Source: Magnaporthiopsis rhizophila (Eukaryota > Ascomycota > Sordariomycetes > Magnaporthales > Magnaporthaceae). Taken from it: a DNA stretch of 64,000 nucleotides. Positions within the stretch are counted from its first letter, which is position 1. Each line of letters opens with the position of its first letter. The stretch spans positions 1-64,000 of the forward strand of contig PYSS01000022.1 of the NCBI GenBank assembly GCA_003049465.1. Direction: 5' to 3'. A program made the translations under genes and the position numbers. Shown in pieces: positions 35,235 through 46,037 of the stretch. The notes beneath the pieces were generated by a model. It was given only the letters and a program-made list of their open reading frames with translations. It did no database searches and was not told the DNA's origin.

Positions 35235-37396
35235 NNNNAAAAAAAAAAAAAAAAAAAAAAAAACGAGAACGGAAAAAGGCACTCACCACTCCTGCTGACT
35301 TTCTCCTTGCGCTTCTGCAGCGCCGCAGCAAGCGCGTCGGCCATGCCGCCGGCACCGGCACCGGCCATAGCGGCGCCGGCAGGGGGCATGCCGCTGCCGT
35401 GCGGGCCGTTGTCGGAGCTCCCGCCGACCTGGGCACCGCTCCGGTCGCGGATCTCGGACCTGTCCACCTTCTTGAGCGACCCGATGCCGCCAGCCTTTTG
35501 GATGCCCGCGAGCAGGCCCGCGCGCGATGGGTCGCCGCCCACGGCCGGGAGCGCGGGAACGCCAGAAGAGTATCCGGAGTCGCGACTCGGCGCTGGTGGC
35601 GGTCCCGGAGGCGGCGGTGGAGGCGCACCTCCCAATGCTCCAGGAGGAGGCGGCGGCGGAGCTGGCGGGGGTGGAGCACCTCCCAGTCCTCCCGGAGGAG
35701 GCGGAGCCGGAGCCGGCGGGGGCGGGGCGCCACCCAGACTCCCCGGTGGTGGCGGAGGAGGCGGAGGCGGAGGTGGAGCAGCACCGAAGGGCGCCGGAGG
35801 CATCCCCGGGGGCGGAGGCGGCGGCGCGGGTGGTGCCTTGGAGGATGGCAACGGCGGTGGCAGCGGCGGTGATGCCGGGGTCCTGGACGGCAGCACAGGA
35901 GGCGGAGCAGGAGGTGGAGGCACGGGGCGCGAGCTCGGCGGAGGCAGGGGAGGTGCCGTGGGCGGCGCAGGGGCCTTGGAAGGCAGCGGCGGAGCCGGCG
36001 GTGGCGGCACGGCGTGTGCCTGGTGGCCCGCTGGTTCGCGCGACGGGGGCGGAGGCGGAACGGGACCTCGACTTGGGGGTGCAGGCGGCGGAGGAACGCT
36101 CCTGTTGAAGGGCGGAGGAACACCGAACCTATGCTGGCTCGGCGAGCTGTCGGCGTCGTCCATCGGGGTCTTTGGAGGACGCGGCGGAGGCGCAGGGCCC
36201 GGGGCGGCGGGGACGGGCCGTTGCGACGGAGGATCCATCCTGGCATATTTCCCGGCGTCGGGCAGCGGTGGTGGAGCGGCAAAGCGCGGGCGAGGAGGCG
36301 ACGGTGGCGACGCTTCCCTCGGCGGAGGAGACTCCCGATGTATTGTTGGCGCGTCTATTTTGGCGGCCGACCGCCTCGGAGCCGGCGGCGCCGGAGCGGC
36401 CCCGCGTCGTGGCGGAGGGGGCGCGGGTGGTGCATGGGACGAGTGGGCCGGAGCCGGGGGCGGCGGAGGTGGTGGAGGAGCCCTCACGCTGGGTGCCCGG
36501 TCACGCAACGGTGCCGGGGCCGCTGGCGGCGGCGGAGGCGGCGGCTGTCGGGCGTGCTGGTGGCTTGCTTGTTGCTCCTGTTTAAGGAACTCGACAATGA
36601 AGTCCTGGTTCGCCACGATGAACTCGTCGTTGAGCCCCTTCTCCTTGAGGTCGTCGCCAAAGTGCTCCCGCCACTGCGGGTCGAAGGCGTCGAGGATGGC
36701 GAACTCGGACTGGGGAGCGTCGTGGCCAACGGTGCCGTTGAGGCTGCCGGATGACGTCCTCGCATGGTTGGTGGGTGGCGGGTGCATGCTGGCGCGCGGG
36801 GACTCGGGAGGCGACGAGGACACGGAGTGGTGATGGCGGTGGCCGCCGAAGATGTTCAGGATGCCATGGTGCTTGTGGCCTGCGTTGCTCGGGGGAACGC
36901 CGTCGAAGGGTTTTACCCTCGTCTTCTTGTCTGCGTTCTTTTCGCGCTCGTCGACCTTCTTCTTGAACTGTTTCGCCTCCTTCTCGTCGGCGAAACTGAG
37001 TCCAGCGAGGCAGTCTTCGAGCTCGAAGGTGTGGAAGAAGACGCGATCCTGATTGTAGTTCCATGTGTCGTAGATTTCCTGATCCCATATAACGAGGCCG
37101 TTACCGCCGGGCTGGGGTGAAGTCAGCAACCTCGGTTCAATGTCTGCCGGGACCCAGACTCTCCAAGCCAAAGGGAAAAGACCTACCGAGATGTCAACCA
37201 GCTTCAGCCAATATGTACAGCCGACGAGGTCGTTGGCCAGCACAACAGCGCCCTGCAGACCCGTGTAGGTCCATTGTGCCCTGTTGGGGTATGCGACGTA
37301 GAGGCGGGCGACGGCGACGGCTTGGATCTTGTTCGACTTTCGGGGCACGGCGCGCTTGACCGTCTCCTTGTCGGCCTCGGAGAGGATCGACGGCAT
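35120..37396 (-). CDS. las17: Wiskott-Aldrich syndrome protein homologue (WASP/Las17)
   Basis: Three exons (37396-37187, 37111-35287, 35148-35120) give 687 residues. The WH1 domain (about 1-135) starts MPSILSEADKETVKRAV and has LYVAYPNRAQWTYTGLQGAV, WDQEIYDTWNYNQ and LAGLSFADEKEA. A long polyproline region (about 230-600) has repeated PPPPPPGxLGGAPPPP units. A WH2 actin-binding motif follows (RAGLLAGIQKAGGIGSLKKV), then a central/acidic tail ending in DDEDDDDDW. Intron 1 (75 nt, GTAGGT to CCCAG) is 3n long and stop-free. The last intron (35286-35149) contains the homopolymer and gap; its acceptor, with a TACTAAT branch point, leads to a 29-nt exon that supplies the acidic-tryptophan end. WASP activates the Arp2/3 complex for actin patch assembly and endocytosis. 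Confidence 0.93.
35199..35263. repeat. Poly-A/T tract with an assembly gap (NNNN)
   Basis: A run of A on the plus strand is interrupted by four N at 35235-35238. It lies inside the last intron of the WASP gene, where on the coding strand it is a T tract about 50 bases upstream of the acceptor. The true length is unknown. Confidence 0.95.
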
Positions 37397-38290
37397 TCTG
37401 GGGCGAGGGCGGCAGCGTGCGGTGGTGGCGGGGGAGGCCGGGCAGGAGAAGGCAAAACGGATGCGATCCGAGTTCTCCAGATGCCCGAGACTCGTTCCTC
37501 TTTCTCTCGTGCTCGCTCTCCTCAGCGGGAGGTCATTGGCATGGGAGGCGGGCCCCTTTGTCTGGGAGTTCAATCGGAGTAGGCGCTGAGCAGGAAGGGC
37601 GGCGTGGCTGTTATCGGTAGCGCAGAGCTGCTGTCTGCCGTCGTTCGTTTGGTGGGCGTTGGGTCGGCGCTTATTTCCCGCGACCCTGGCCGAGTCGGCT
37701 GCCTCAGTCCAGCGTCTCTCGGGCGGGAGCCTGTGCGTTGCGCTGAGGCTTCCTGCTGTAAATGGATGCCTATCCCAGGGGTTCTCTCTGCACGTGGGGG
37801 TACGAATAAATCCGGGGATAAACGGTTAGCAATCTCGGTGGTGGGCGCACTCAAGGCAACAGGCAAGCGGGCTTCTAGCTTTGCACCGTTACGTATGCGC
37901 AAGGCTCTGCTCTGCTGGATGAAGGCGGATCTTGTTTCAAGAGCGGGAGAGACACATCAAATCACCCAAGCAGCGCAGTCCAGTCGGGCTTCGTTGAATC
38001 ATGGCCGTCGTCAGCGCCAATGCCCGCCCACAATCAATCCCACACACACTGTCTTTTGGCACTGTTACCCGCCTCTCATAGGCCTGAATATTGGCGGCCA
38101 TAGCCACACTGCAGGGGGCTTAATCCCATTTCTTCGGCACTCCAGTCGGCACCAGCCAACCCGGATATTACTGAGCAGTTCTTGCAGGCACATCACCGCA
38201 TCGTGGGGATTGCACAAGCAGACCAGAATCGTATCTCCCTAAGCTTAGACTATCGAGTTCAAGTGCGTGGGTGTTCTACGGCTCTCCTCT
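37397..38290. other. Intergenic region upstream of WASP
   Basis: This is the WASP promoter and leader. A 212-codon plus-strand frame (37604-38242) crosses it, but its translation has no domain, no family resemblance and many Cys/Arg/Ser typical of random frames. Confidence 0.5.
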
Positions 38291-38600
38291 TCAAGTCTCC
38301 TTGTTCAGCTCCTGAGCCTTGGCCCGCCTCTCCTCCTTGGTGCCCTCCTCGGGAGTGTCGAAGGTCTTGGGCTGCACCGGGCCGGGGTGGGCGGTGTGAG
38401 GCTGGAATGCCGACTTGACTTTGTCAGCCAAGGAGGACGAGTCCTTGTTGTTGTTCTGTGCACGATAACATGGCGGTTGTCAGTATCAAAGTGTCGCATT
38501 AGGTATGCTGTGGAAGTCAAGGTGGGGGAGGAGCTATTGGACTTGCCTTGTCCGCGTCGGGCACGGGCAGGATCTTGGCCCCTTGCTTGCTGGGGTCCAT
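38291..38600 (-). CDS. Small hypothetical protein, 72 residues
   Basis: Two exons, 38600-38547 (MDPSKQGAKILPVPDADK) and 38455-38291 (NNNKDSSSLADKVKSAFQ onward, ending AQELNKET), joined by a 91-nt intron. The donor is GCAAGT, so this is a GC-AG intron; the acceptor GCACAG is preceded by CTGAC. The product is charged and hydrophilic and probably disordered or helical. The clean splice, codon use and a GC donor in a strong context argue it is real. I do not recognise a family with known function. Confidence 0.65.
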
Positions 38601-39557
38601 GGCGAGTCTTGTTACGATGGAGAATTCGAGGATGAGGTTGTATTGAGATGTTTCTGCAGGCTGATGATGGCGTGATGATGGCAGTGGGCAGGCAGTGTGA
38701 CTGTGGGTGGAGGATGGGGATTAAAGAGAAGCGATTGATGGACGCCGAGCCTTCTGGGGTGGTTTAAATACAGAGGGCCACGCCTTCCTTTACGCCAAAA
38801 CTTGCTCTTCGAACAAAATCCATCATGTGTCTCAGTCTCGTCCGCCTCCAGGTGCAACTGCTTGCCATCGGCAGTCACTGGAGGCATCCAATCCGTTGAG
38901 GCAACTGGTGTTGTCACACGTTTGATGACGTCGACCTTTGACCAAACAGAGCTGGAAGTCGTAAGGACGCCCCTGTTCTTAGTGGCGCCGAGGTGGGCTG
39001 AGTGGGGTCGCCCTTCAGGCTTCGACCGCGTTGTTTCGCCGCCAGCTGTGTCAGATGCGACACGCACCGACTGACGTACAGTACATACATGCAACTGACG
39101 TGCTTATGCCTTTGGATTTATGGAGCGCGGGAGGCTCGGGTTCTGGTCTCTGTGGATGTTCTCCCGGCCGGTAGGGCTGTTACTGTTGGGCTAGAATCGG
39201 GCAGCTGCGGAGGCCTTCTATCAAAGGCTTGAGGCCGAGCGCACGGACCAGATCTCGGAGGTACGAGAAGGAATGAGCGAGGCGCCTGGAATCCACGTTA
39301 GCGATGCATCACGACCACCATCGAACCATCGCCAAGGCCATTAGGGCTGTCAGTTAATGTGCTTTATATTGCTTCAAAGAAAACCATCATCGCCGTCTGT
39401 TGCCACTGACGCGTAGTCTCAGGGCCAAGGTCCCTTCCATGACTTTGGCCCGGCTTCCAAACTGATCGATCGATCATGAGCCGTCGCTGGCCACGAGGCT
39501 GATAGACACGCTGACGGCTGGCATCGCTTTCCAGGACGACAGCTGTCTCATTCCCCA
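38601..39557. other. Divergent promoter region (small protein / XPF)
   Basis: There is no coding evidence. A short CGATCGATCGATCATGA palindromic run lies at about 39463-39479, some 80 bp upstream of the XPF start codon. Confidence 0.5.
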
Positions 39558-42542
39558 ATGTCCGCCAAGAGAGCACAGTCGGAGGCCCCACCGGCGCAGC
39601 AGCCCGTCAAGCTCTCGCTGCCGCTGGGGTACCAGCAGGACCTCTTCACGGAGCTGCGCGCAGAGGATGAGCTCGTCGTCATATCCAAGGGCCTCGGCCT
39701 GATGCGCCTGGTTACAAACCTGCTGCACTCATACGATGCCGCCGGGAACAACCTGGTCGTCATCGTCGGTGCCGACGACCGCGAGATCGGCTGGATCGGT
39801 GAGGCCCTGGCCGAGCATGCTGCCATCAGCGCAAGCCCCCTGGCCCGCGGCCTGACAGTGGTCAACACCGACTTCACAAACGTCGGCCAGCGCGAGCGCA
39901 TATACGCACAGGGCGGCATCTTCAGCGTCACATCGCGCATCCTCATCGTCGACCTGCTCACCGGCCTGCTGGACCCCCTGTCCATAACAGGCCTCGTCCT
40001 GCTGCACGCCGACCGCGCCGTCGCCACCTCGCTCGAGGCCTTCATCCTGCGCATCTACCGCCAGAAGAACAAGGTCGGCTTCCTCAAGGCTCTTTCAGAT
40101 AACCCAGAGCCCTTCACCTACGGCTTTTCGCCCCTGACTGCCATGATGCGTAACATGTTCCTCCGCAAGGCCTCCCTCTGGCCGCGCTTCCACATGTCGG
40201 TTGCTCAGTCACTCGAGGGTAAGAAGACGGCCGAGGTCATCGAGCTCGAGGTGCCCATGACGGACTCCATGTCCCAGATTCAGGCCGCCATCATGGAGTG
40301 CGTCGAGGTCAGCATCCACGAGCTGAAGAAGGGCAACTCGGGCCTGCTCGACATGGAGGACTGGACCCTCGACAGCGCCCTCACTAAGAATTTCGACGCT
40401 GTGGTCCGCCGCCAGCTCGAGCCCAGCTGGCACCGCCTGAGCTGGAAGACGAAGCAGATCGTCGGCGACCTGACTGTCCTTCGGGGACTGCTCCACTCCA
40501 TCGTGTCGCTTGACGCCGTGTCCTTCCTGCAGCAGCTCGACACCATCCTTGCCGCCCACAAGCCCCCTCCCGGGTCCACCCGCCAGACCCAGCCGCCCTG
40601 GCTGTTCCTCGACGCCGCCCAGACCATCTTCGATCTGGGCAAGAAAAGAGTATACGCCGCAGCTGGCACGGCAGCGGCAAGGGCCGCAGCGGCACTGGGT
40701 GATGCCGAAAATCAGCCATCCGTGCCGGCGCCCTCCCTGGATACACTCCAACCCGTGCTGGAAGAGCAGCCCAAGTGGGCGGTGCTTGCCGACGTTCTAA
40801 CCGAGATCGACCGCGACCTGCACTTCGACCCGTCCTTCGCCTCGGGCGCTGGCGGCGGCGGCGACTCCAACGGCACCATCCTCATCATGTGCTCCGACAC
40901 CAACACGTGCCGGCAGCTGCGTGACTTCCTCCAGACGATGCACGTGCGGCCGCGTAGCGAGCGCCGCGTCGATCGCACCGCCGTCATCGAGGGCGATGAG
41001 GACGAGGAGCCGTCGGCGGGCTTTATGATGCGCCGCAAGCTGCGCAACTATCTCAAGTGGAAACGTGAGTTTGCGCAAGTCAACGCCACGCTCTTTGCCG
41101 AAAACCAAAGGGCGCTGGCCAACGCAACCGACGCGACGAAGAGGGCTGGCGCCGGACCAGGCGGCATGGGAGGTATAGGGGGCGGGCATGGAAGGGCACC
41201 ACCGAACAAGCGTCGGCGGGTGCGTGGCGGCGGCGTCGCAGGGAGCTCAGCCGGTAGGGCGGAGAACGGGAGCATCAACCAGTACTTTGAGAAGCCGGGC
41301 GAAGTTGCCGGGCTTCTGGCGGAGACGGAGGCCAAGGGCGAAGAGGAGGAGCAGGCGCAGCGGAAGGCTGACGTGACGGCCATCGCGGACCCGCTCGAGG
41401 ACATGGACGACTACTACGAGCTCTTCGACATGCGCGACCTGGTCGCCGTACACGCATACGACGGTGACCAGGACGAGCACGTGCTTGAGGAGGTACGGCC
41501 GCGCTGGGTCATCATGTACGAGCCCGATGCCGCCTTCATCAGGCGCGTCGAGGTGTACCGGTCCTCGCACAACGACCGCGGCGTGCGTGTCTACTTTTTG
41601 TATTACGGCGGCTCCGTCGAGGAGCAGCATTACCTGGCCTCGATCCGACGTGAAAAGGACGCCTTCACCCGTCTCATCAAGGAGCGCGCAAGCATGAGCG
41701 TCGTCGTCGGTGGCGCCGCTGATCCCCACGCCGCCGCTGCCGACGACCCGCAGGAGGCCTTCCTGCGCACCGTCAACACGCGCATCGCCGGTGGCGGCCG
41801 CCTCGGCGTCTCGGCGACGGCAGAGCCACCGCGCGTGGTGGTCGACGTGCGCGAGTTCCGGTCCTCGCTCCCCTCGCTCGTCCACGGGCGGTCCATGATC
41901 ATCGTGCCCTGCATGTTGACGGTGGGCGACTACATCCTGTCACCCAACGTCTGCGTCGAGCGCAAGTCGGTCTCGGACCTCATCTCGTCGCTCAAGGACG
42001 GGCGCCTCTACACGCAGTGCGAGGCCATGTTCCAGCACTACAAGAGCCCGATGCTGCTCATCGAGTTCGACCACGGCAAGTCCTTCACGCTCGAGCCCTT
42101 TGCCGACCTGTCGGGGAGCCTCACCAGCGTCCGCGCCGCGTCGGCCTCGCACCAGCCGCCCGACCTGCAGGCCAAGCTGGTGCTCCTGACGCTCGCGTTC
42201 CCGAAGCTGCGCATCATCTGGTCGTCTTCCCCCTACGAGACGGCCGAGATCTTTGAGCGCCTCAAGGCGCAGGAGGCCGAACCCGACCCCGTCGCCGCCG
42301 TCCGGGCCGGGCTCGACGGCGGACAGGCGGCCGACGACCAGCCGTTCAACACGGAGCCGCACGATATGCTGTCCGTGGTCCCGGGCGTCACGCCCAAGAA
42401 CATCAGGGCCGTCACGGCGCACGTCGAGAACCTGCGGGAGCTGGCCAATATGACGACCGAGGAGCTGGAGCCCGTCGTGGGCAAGGAGGCGGCTCGGCAG
42501 ATGCATGGGTTTTTTGTAAAAGATGTTATTGAAGATGCGTAG
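39558..42542 (+). CDS. mus-38: XPF/Rad1-type DNA repair endonuclease subunit
   Basis: A single exon of 994 residues, normal for XPF. The N-terminal half is the inactive SF2 helicase-like region (LPLGYQQDLFTEL, GLVLLHADRA). The ERCC4 nuclease domain lies at about 755-880: VVVDVREFRSSLP, GDYILSP and the catalytic V/IERKxxxD motif, here CVERKSVSDL with the ERK at 801-803, then YKSPMLLIEFD. The C-terminal tandem helix-hairpin-helix (about 905-994) includes MLSVVPGVTPKNIR. With its Ercc1/Rad10 partner it cuts 5' of lesions in nucleotide excision repair and processes crosslinks and recombination flaps in the nucleus. Confidence 0.95.
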   Translation: MSAKRAQSEAPPAQQPVKLSLPLGYQQDLFTELRAEDELVVISKGLGLMRLVTNLLHSYDAAGNNLVVIVGADDREIGWIGEALAEHAAISASPLARGLTVVNTDFTNVGQRERIYAQGGIFSVTSRILIVDLLTGLLDPLSITGLVLLHADRAVATSLEAFILRIYRQKNKVGFLKALSDNPEPFTYGFSPLTAMMRNMFLRKASLWPRFHMSVAQSLEGKKTAEVIELEVPMTDSMSQIQAAIMECVEVSIHELKKGNSGLLDMEDWTLDSALTKNFDAVVRRQLEPSWHRLSWKTKQIVGDLTVLRGLLHSIVSLDAVSFLQQLDTILAAHKPPPGSTRQTQPPWLFLDAAQTIFDLGKKRVYAAAGTAAARAAAALGDAENQPSVPAPSLDTLQPVLEEQPKWAVLADVLTEIDRDLHFDPSFASGAGGGGDSNGTILIMCSDTNTCRQLRDFLQTMHVRPRSERRVDRTAVIEGDEDEEPSAGFMMRRKLRNYLKWKREFAQVNATLFAENQRALANATDATKRAGAGPGGMGGIGGGHGRAPPNKRRRVRGGGVAGSSAGRAENGSINQYFEKPGEVAGLLAETEAKGEEEEQAQRKADVTAIADPLEDMDDYYELFDMRDLVAVHAYDGDQDEHVLEEVRPRWVIMYEPDAAFIRRVEVYRSSHNDRGVRVYFLYYGGSVEEQHYLASIRREKDAFTRLIKERASMSVVVGGAADPHAAAADDPQEAFLRTVNTRIAGGGRLGVSATAEPPRVVVDVREFRSSLPSLVHGRSMIIVPCMLTVGDYILSPNVCVERKSVSDLISSLKDGRLYTQCEAMFQHYKSPMLLIEFDHGKSFTLEPFADLSGSLTSVRAASASHQPPDLQAKLVLLTLAFPKLRIIWSSSPYETAEIFERLKAQEAEPDPVAAVRAGLDGGQAADDQPFNTEPHDMLSVVPGVTPKNIRAVTAHVENLRELANMTTEELEPVVGKEAARQMHGFFVKDVIEDA

Positions 42543-43587
42543 AATGTTGGAAAGGAATCATATTTAATACCTAGGTTTCTCGGGTTCACAAAACAGTCGA
42601 GTAATGGATAATAATCCGATCCACCGTCTGGAACAGGCACATACGACCATACCACTGGAATATACGGGCGCCCGCGTTGCCCGCTGTGGCTAACCAGCCA
42701 ATAGGCGTTGAGAGGCTCCGCTCCTCTTTTGGTGCTGCCCAATGGCGGCCCGCCTTTGGCGCCCGGCCACCCGTCTCTTTCTCCCAAGTGCCACGGGGCG
42801 CCTGTTAGGGTTGTTTAACGCATATAACGCTATAACTAGGCCTGGCGTGCCCTGGAAGGAGTGCTGCACCTTATTTGCCAATTGCTACAGGGTAAGTGCA
42901 GCTTGATAAATGGTGCACCCTACCTGCTTGTCTTAACAAGGTAAGTGTAAGGTAAATAATACACTTTTATAATTAATTCCTGCTAGGTAAATATAAAGTT
43001 AGTAATTTTTATATTCATTTAGCAATCGTTACGACCAGTTACAAGCACCACCGCCAGCATTTCTAAAAAACGTACCGCTGGCCCTACTACCAGATCCGCC
43101 AAATGCGCGCGGCCTGATACCTTAGTTTGGGCGACGGCACGCGTACGACCTAACGGGGTTAAGCGATAAAAATTTTAAGCATTTGTAAGTGCGGCCCTGC
43201 GTACGAAGCGGTTTTGCTTCTTAATTTTTACTAGTATGCTAAAAGCATCTTTCGTTTAAAACCGCGGCCGCTCTCGGTGCGGCCAGCCTTGCAGGTATCC
43301 CGTCAGAACTGAAGGCCCTTCAGATCTGATGGACAGGTCAGGTGTGGGAAATGATGGCTTTTGTGGTGTTGGTTCGGGAACTGAAAAAAAGGAGCAAGAT
43401 GGAACAGACCAAGCAAGATGGAACAGACCAAGCAAGAGGAACAAAAACAACAAGCAGAGCATCCAGTTGATCAACAAGACCACGAGGTGCCCGAGACGCC
43501 CGAGTCTACGGCTGCGCCGAGTTGGCCACCAAAATGGCGTCGCGGATCAACCGTGTCGGAATTAGCGATCAGGCGTTGCCAAGGGAG
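42543..43587. other. AT-rich repeat-derived island
   Basis: Base composition drops after about 42780. The segment 42870-43030 has degenerate GGTAAGTG/GGTAAATA words and resembles in texture the island at 47.5-49 kb. A 19-nt tandem duplication (CAAGATGGAACAGACCAAG) lies at 43395-43432. From an ATG at 43418 a 57-codon frame rich in Gln and Glu runs to a stop at 43591, just overlapping the 3' end of the muconate cyclase; I cannot tell whether it is a gene fragment. The island probably contains decayed transposon sequence but I could not identify the family. Confidence 0.5.
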
Positions 43588-45084
43588 CTAGTCAAGCCAC
43601 ACCGCCTCATAAGGAGCGGCGTTTGGGTACTGGATCGCAGCGACCTGCTCCAGCTTGTTCTCCGAAGGCGTCCAGCCCAGGACATACATAAAACCTTGTG
43701 AAGTGTCGCTGAGATACATGTAATCGGCCAGGCCCGCGGCGTCCTTGTTTGTCTCATCCTCCCAAAACGCCACCCTTAGCCCCGCGGCCGAGCCCAGGGT
43801 TACGGGCGCCTTGTAGTAGGTTAGGGCTTGGTTTGGGGACGCGAGCAGGCCGGTGGAGGTGTCGACCTGAAAGGCGGCGACCCAGCCGTTGGCCTCGGTG
43901 TTGTTCCACCCGCGGGTGCTGGTGAAGAGCGTCTTGCCGTCGCGGGAGAACTGGACCGTGTTGCTGCGGTAGGTGAATTTGCCGCGCATGTCTGCATTGC
44001 CTGGGTTAGAAAAGTTGAAATCTCGCCGGGGTGATGTGGGTTGTTCCAGGTATTACCATTTGGGATGGCGCTTGCCCGCTGCGTGTGCTTGAGGCGCGTC
44101 TCCTCAATCTCGTAAACGTCCAGGTATTGGCCTGGCGACATGTTAGGCTAATATCCAAAGACGGGTTCCAGTACAAGAACGCAGCCAGAAACTCACTGTG
44201 CTCATTCATCTGTCCGTTTTTTACTGTCAGTTAAGATCATTGTGCGGTTGCATGAAGGAGACGAGAAGGAAAGCTCGGCCATACCACGTATAATAGCTTG
44301 CCATCCTTGCTGGGTAGGACGTTGCGAGGGCCGTCTCCCACCTCGGGGCTGAGGTTGATGGACAGCAGGTTCGCCGTGCCGTTATCGAAGATGTCGTACA
44401 TGAAGATGGCATCCCAGCCGCTGCGGGGACAGGTGTCAGTATGGATCCGCCAGCCGACAAGGACTTGAAAGAATTGAAGCTCACAGGTGCGGAACGAAAC
44501 CCTTGTTGTTCACGTTGACGTCAAACGAGTGGGCGCCGTAGAGCTGGCTCAAGCCGTTGGTCAACATTCCATCCAAGACAGCGGGATGATGCTGGGCGCG
44601 GTCTTACCACGGCCTGTCGTGTCTTGTCCACACGGGGGATGTCCTGGGCAGGAACATAGAACATCTCGTGCGTCTGTTCGCCAATGCCACCGTCCTCGTC
44701 GAGCTTGTTGATGCGCGCTCCTGGGCCGCCTGCGGTGAAGGTGTATTTGCCATTGTCCGAGAAGTAGCAGGACGAAGTAGCTTGTTTTAGACTCGTTAGC
44801 ATCGCCGTGGCGGTCGAAAGGGACGGGTGCTACTCACTAACATTAACGGTGTCCAGGTGGGTGAACTGGTAACCGTCCGATAGGGCCCATGAGAAGATGC
44901 GCGGGGGCTCGCTCATGGTGGTGGCGTAGATGCGGTCCCGGGCGGCGTTGGAGGTGACATATTGGTGCAGGCCGAACGCTGGCACGGTCGAGTTGAGCGT
45001 CAGGGTCCGGGCGACGGTGTCAAAGGCGAGCAGGAACAGGCTTGTGTTGGTGTACGAGCCCGTCAGGAGATGGTGGACACCCAT
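43588..45084 (-). CDS. Carboxy-cis,cis-muconate cyclase (fungal beta-propeller lactonase)
   Basis: Seven exons: 45084-44838, 44780-44608, 44543-44485, 44420-44285, 44209-44197, 44131-44057 and 43991-43588, giving 368 residues; using an alternative last acceptor at 44001 adds three. Exon 5 is only 13 nt (MNEH). The spliced product has the seven-bladed propeller features of the fungal 3-carboxymuconate lactonizing enzyme: HHLLTGSYT at the N-terminus, TSSCYFSDNGKYTFTAGGPG, LYGAHSFDVNVNNKGFVPHL, GDGPRNVLPSKDGKLLYV, TVQFSRDGKTLFTSTRG and a terminal AAPYEAVWLD. The reaction converts carboxymuconate to the lactone in the protocatechuate branch of the beta-ketoadipate pathway; related enzymes accept other ring-opened acids. 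It is divergent from the MmgE/PrpD gene. Confidence 0.85.
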
Positions 45085-46037
45085 AATGCTGCATTTCTTG
45101 CGATGCCGTGAATTGTCAAGCGCTGGGAAGGTGAAGGCTTGGACTTGGTTCGAGGCAACACCTGCCTGGGATATTGTTGCTTTTATAACCTGAATCCTTG
45201 TGAACCTTCATGTTTACTCTGGCACGGCCTCTCTGGTGTCGTCGGCCTCCATCTCGCCGACGAAAAGTTGGACCGGTGAGGTCGGGAGGTTTCCTCGGCG
45301 AGATCCCGGACCGTTGCCGGCTGGGCTTTGCGGGGTAACATGAGATGATGTGGGGGAGTCACGACATACAACTGGCGGACAAAAGTACCGCTTCGTTTTC
45401 AAATTTCCGCTCCAGATCCAAAATCGACCCTCTATTCAACGCACGACTGCACAATCAATTTTTATTTAATTTTTACAAAAACTCGACATGTAAATAAACA
45501 GAAGCAGCGGATTGAGTATGTATTTTTCTAACTTTTTTCTCTACTGTCCTTGTGGCCTAGATTATCCACGAAACCTGTCCCTAAAGGAGGGCTTGCGGGG
45601 TAGAAAAAAAAAATCGAAGCGATACTTTTGTCTTCCCACTGTAGGTCAGGGTGTGAGCGGAGCCGACACCTTATTTCCCCATACCCCGGCCGAGCGCTTG
45701 GAGCCAGGGGTAAGGGGGTGGATCGTCAAGACTGCAGCATACTGTTAGTCCGTACGTCTCTCTGGTTGGGCCCTGGATCTCCTGGTGATGTGCAGCAGTC
45801 ATGTCAATTTCGGCCTCTGCCCTCGGGTAGAAGCCGTCCAGCGTCGTAGCCGAAGTACGTTTGGGGATGGCTTTGGCTCACGAGGGAGCGAGTCGGATCT
45901 CGGGGGCTGGAAGGGGAATGGCGTCGTGTATATCTAGAGGCTTCGTCCGGCGTCCAAGCCGGCCTTTGAGACGATGACCCCATGCGCTCACGCTCCCCCT
46001 CACGCTCCCAAGCTCCCGGGGAACAGCACACGCAAGC
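45085..46037. promoter_or_regulatory. Shared divergent promoter (muconate cyclase / MmgE-PrpD)
   Basis: A 953-bp region between two divergent start codons. It holds the inverted repeat at 45239-45263, a CGGCGAG element at 45296-45302 and CCGG-N8-CCGG at 45947-45962, about 75 bp before the PrpD ATG. An AT-rich patch at 45440-45530 lies in the middle. No gene is seen. Confidence 0.6.
45239..45263. promoter_or_regulatory. Inverted repeat TCGTCGGC-N9-GCCGACGA (CGG-N11-CCG)
   Basis: Perfect 8-bp arms flank a 9-bp spacer; read as triplets this is CGG-N11-CCG, the spacing bound by Gal4-type Zn2Cys6 dimers. It lies 155 bp upstream of the muconate cyclase start codon. A Zn2Cys6 gene lies in the same cluster. 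Binding is inferred. Confidence 0.5.

Noticed and set aside
37604..38242. 212-codon plus-strand frame between WASP and the small protein gene
   Set aside because: No domain or family resemblance, and unusual composition; it covers the WASP promoter.
43418..43591. 57-codon Gln/Glu-rich frame overlapping the 3' end of the muconate cyclase
   Set aside because: It starts inside a 19-nt tandem duplication at the edge of a decayed island and has no match I recognise; it could be a gene fragment but is not supported as a gene.
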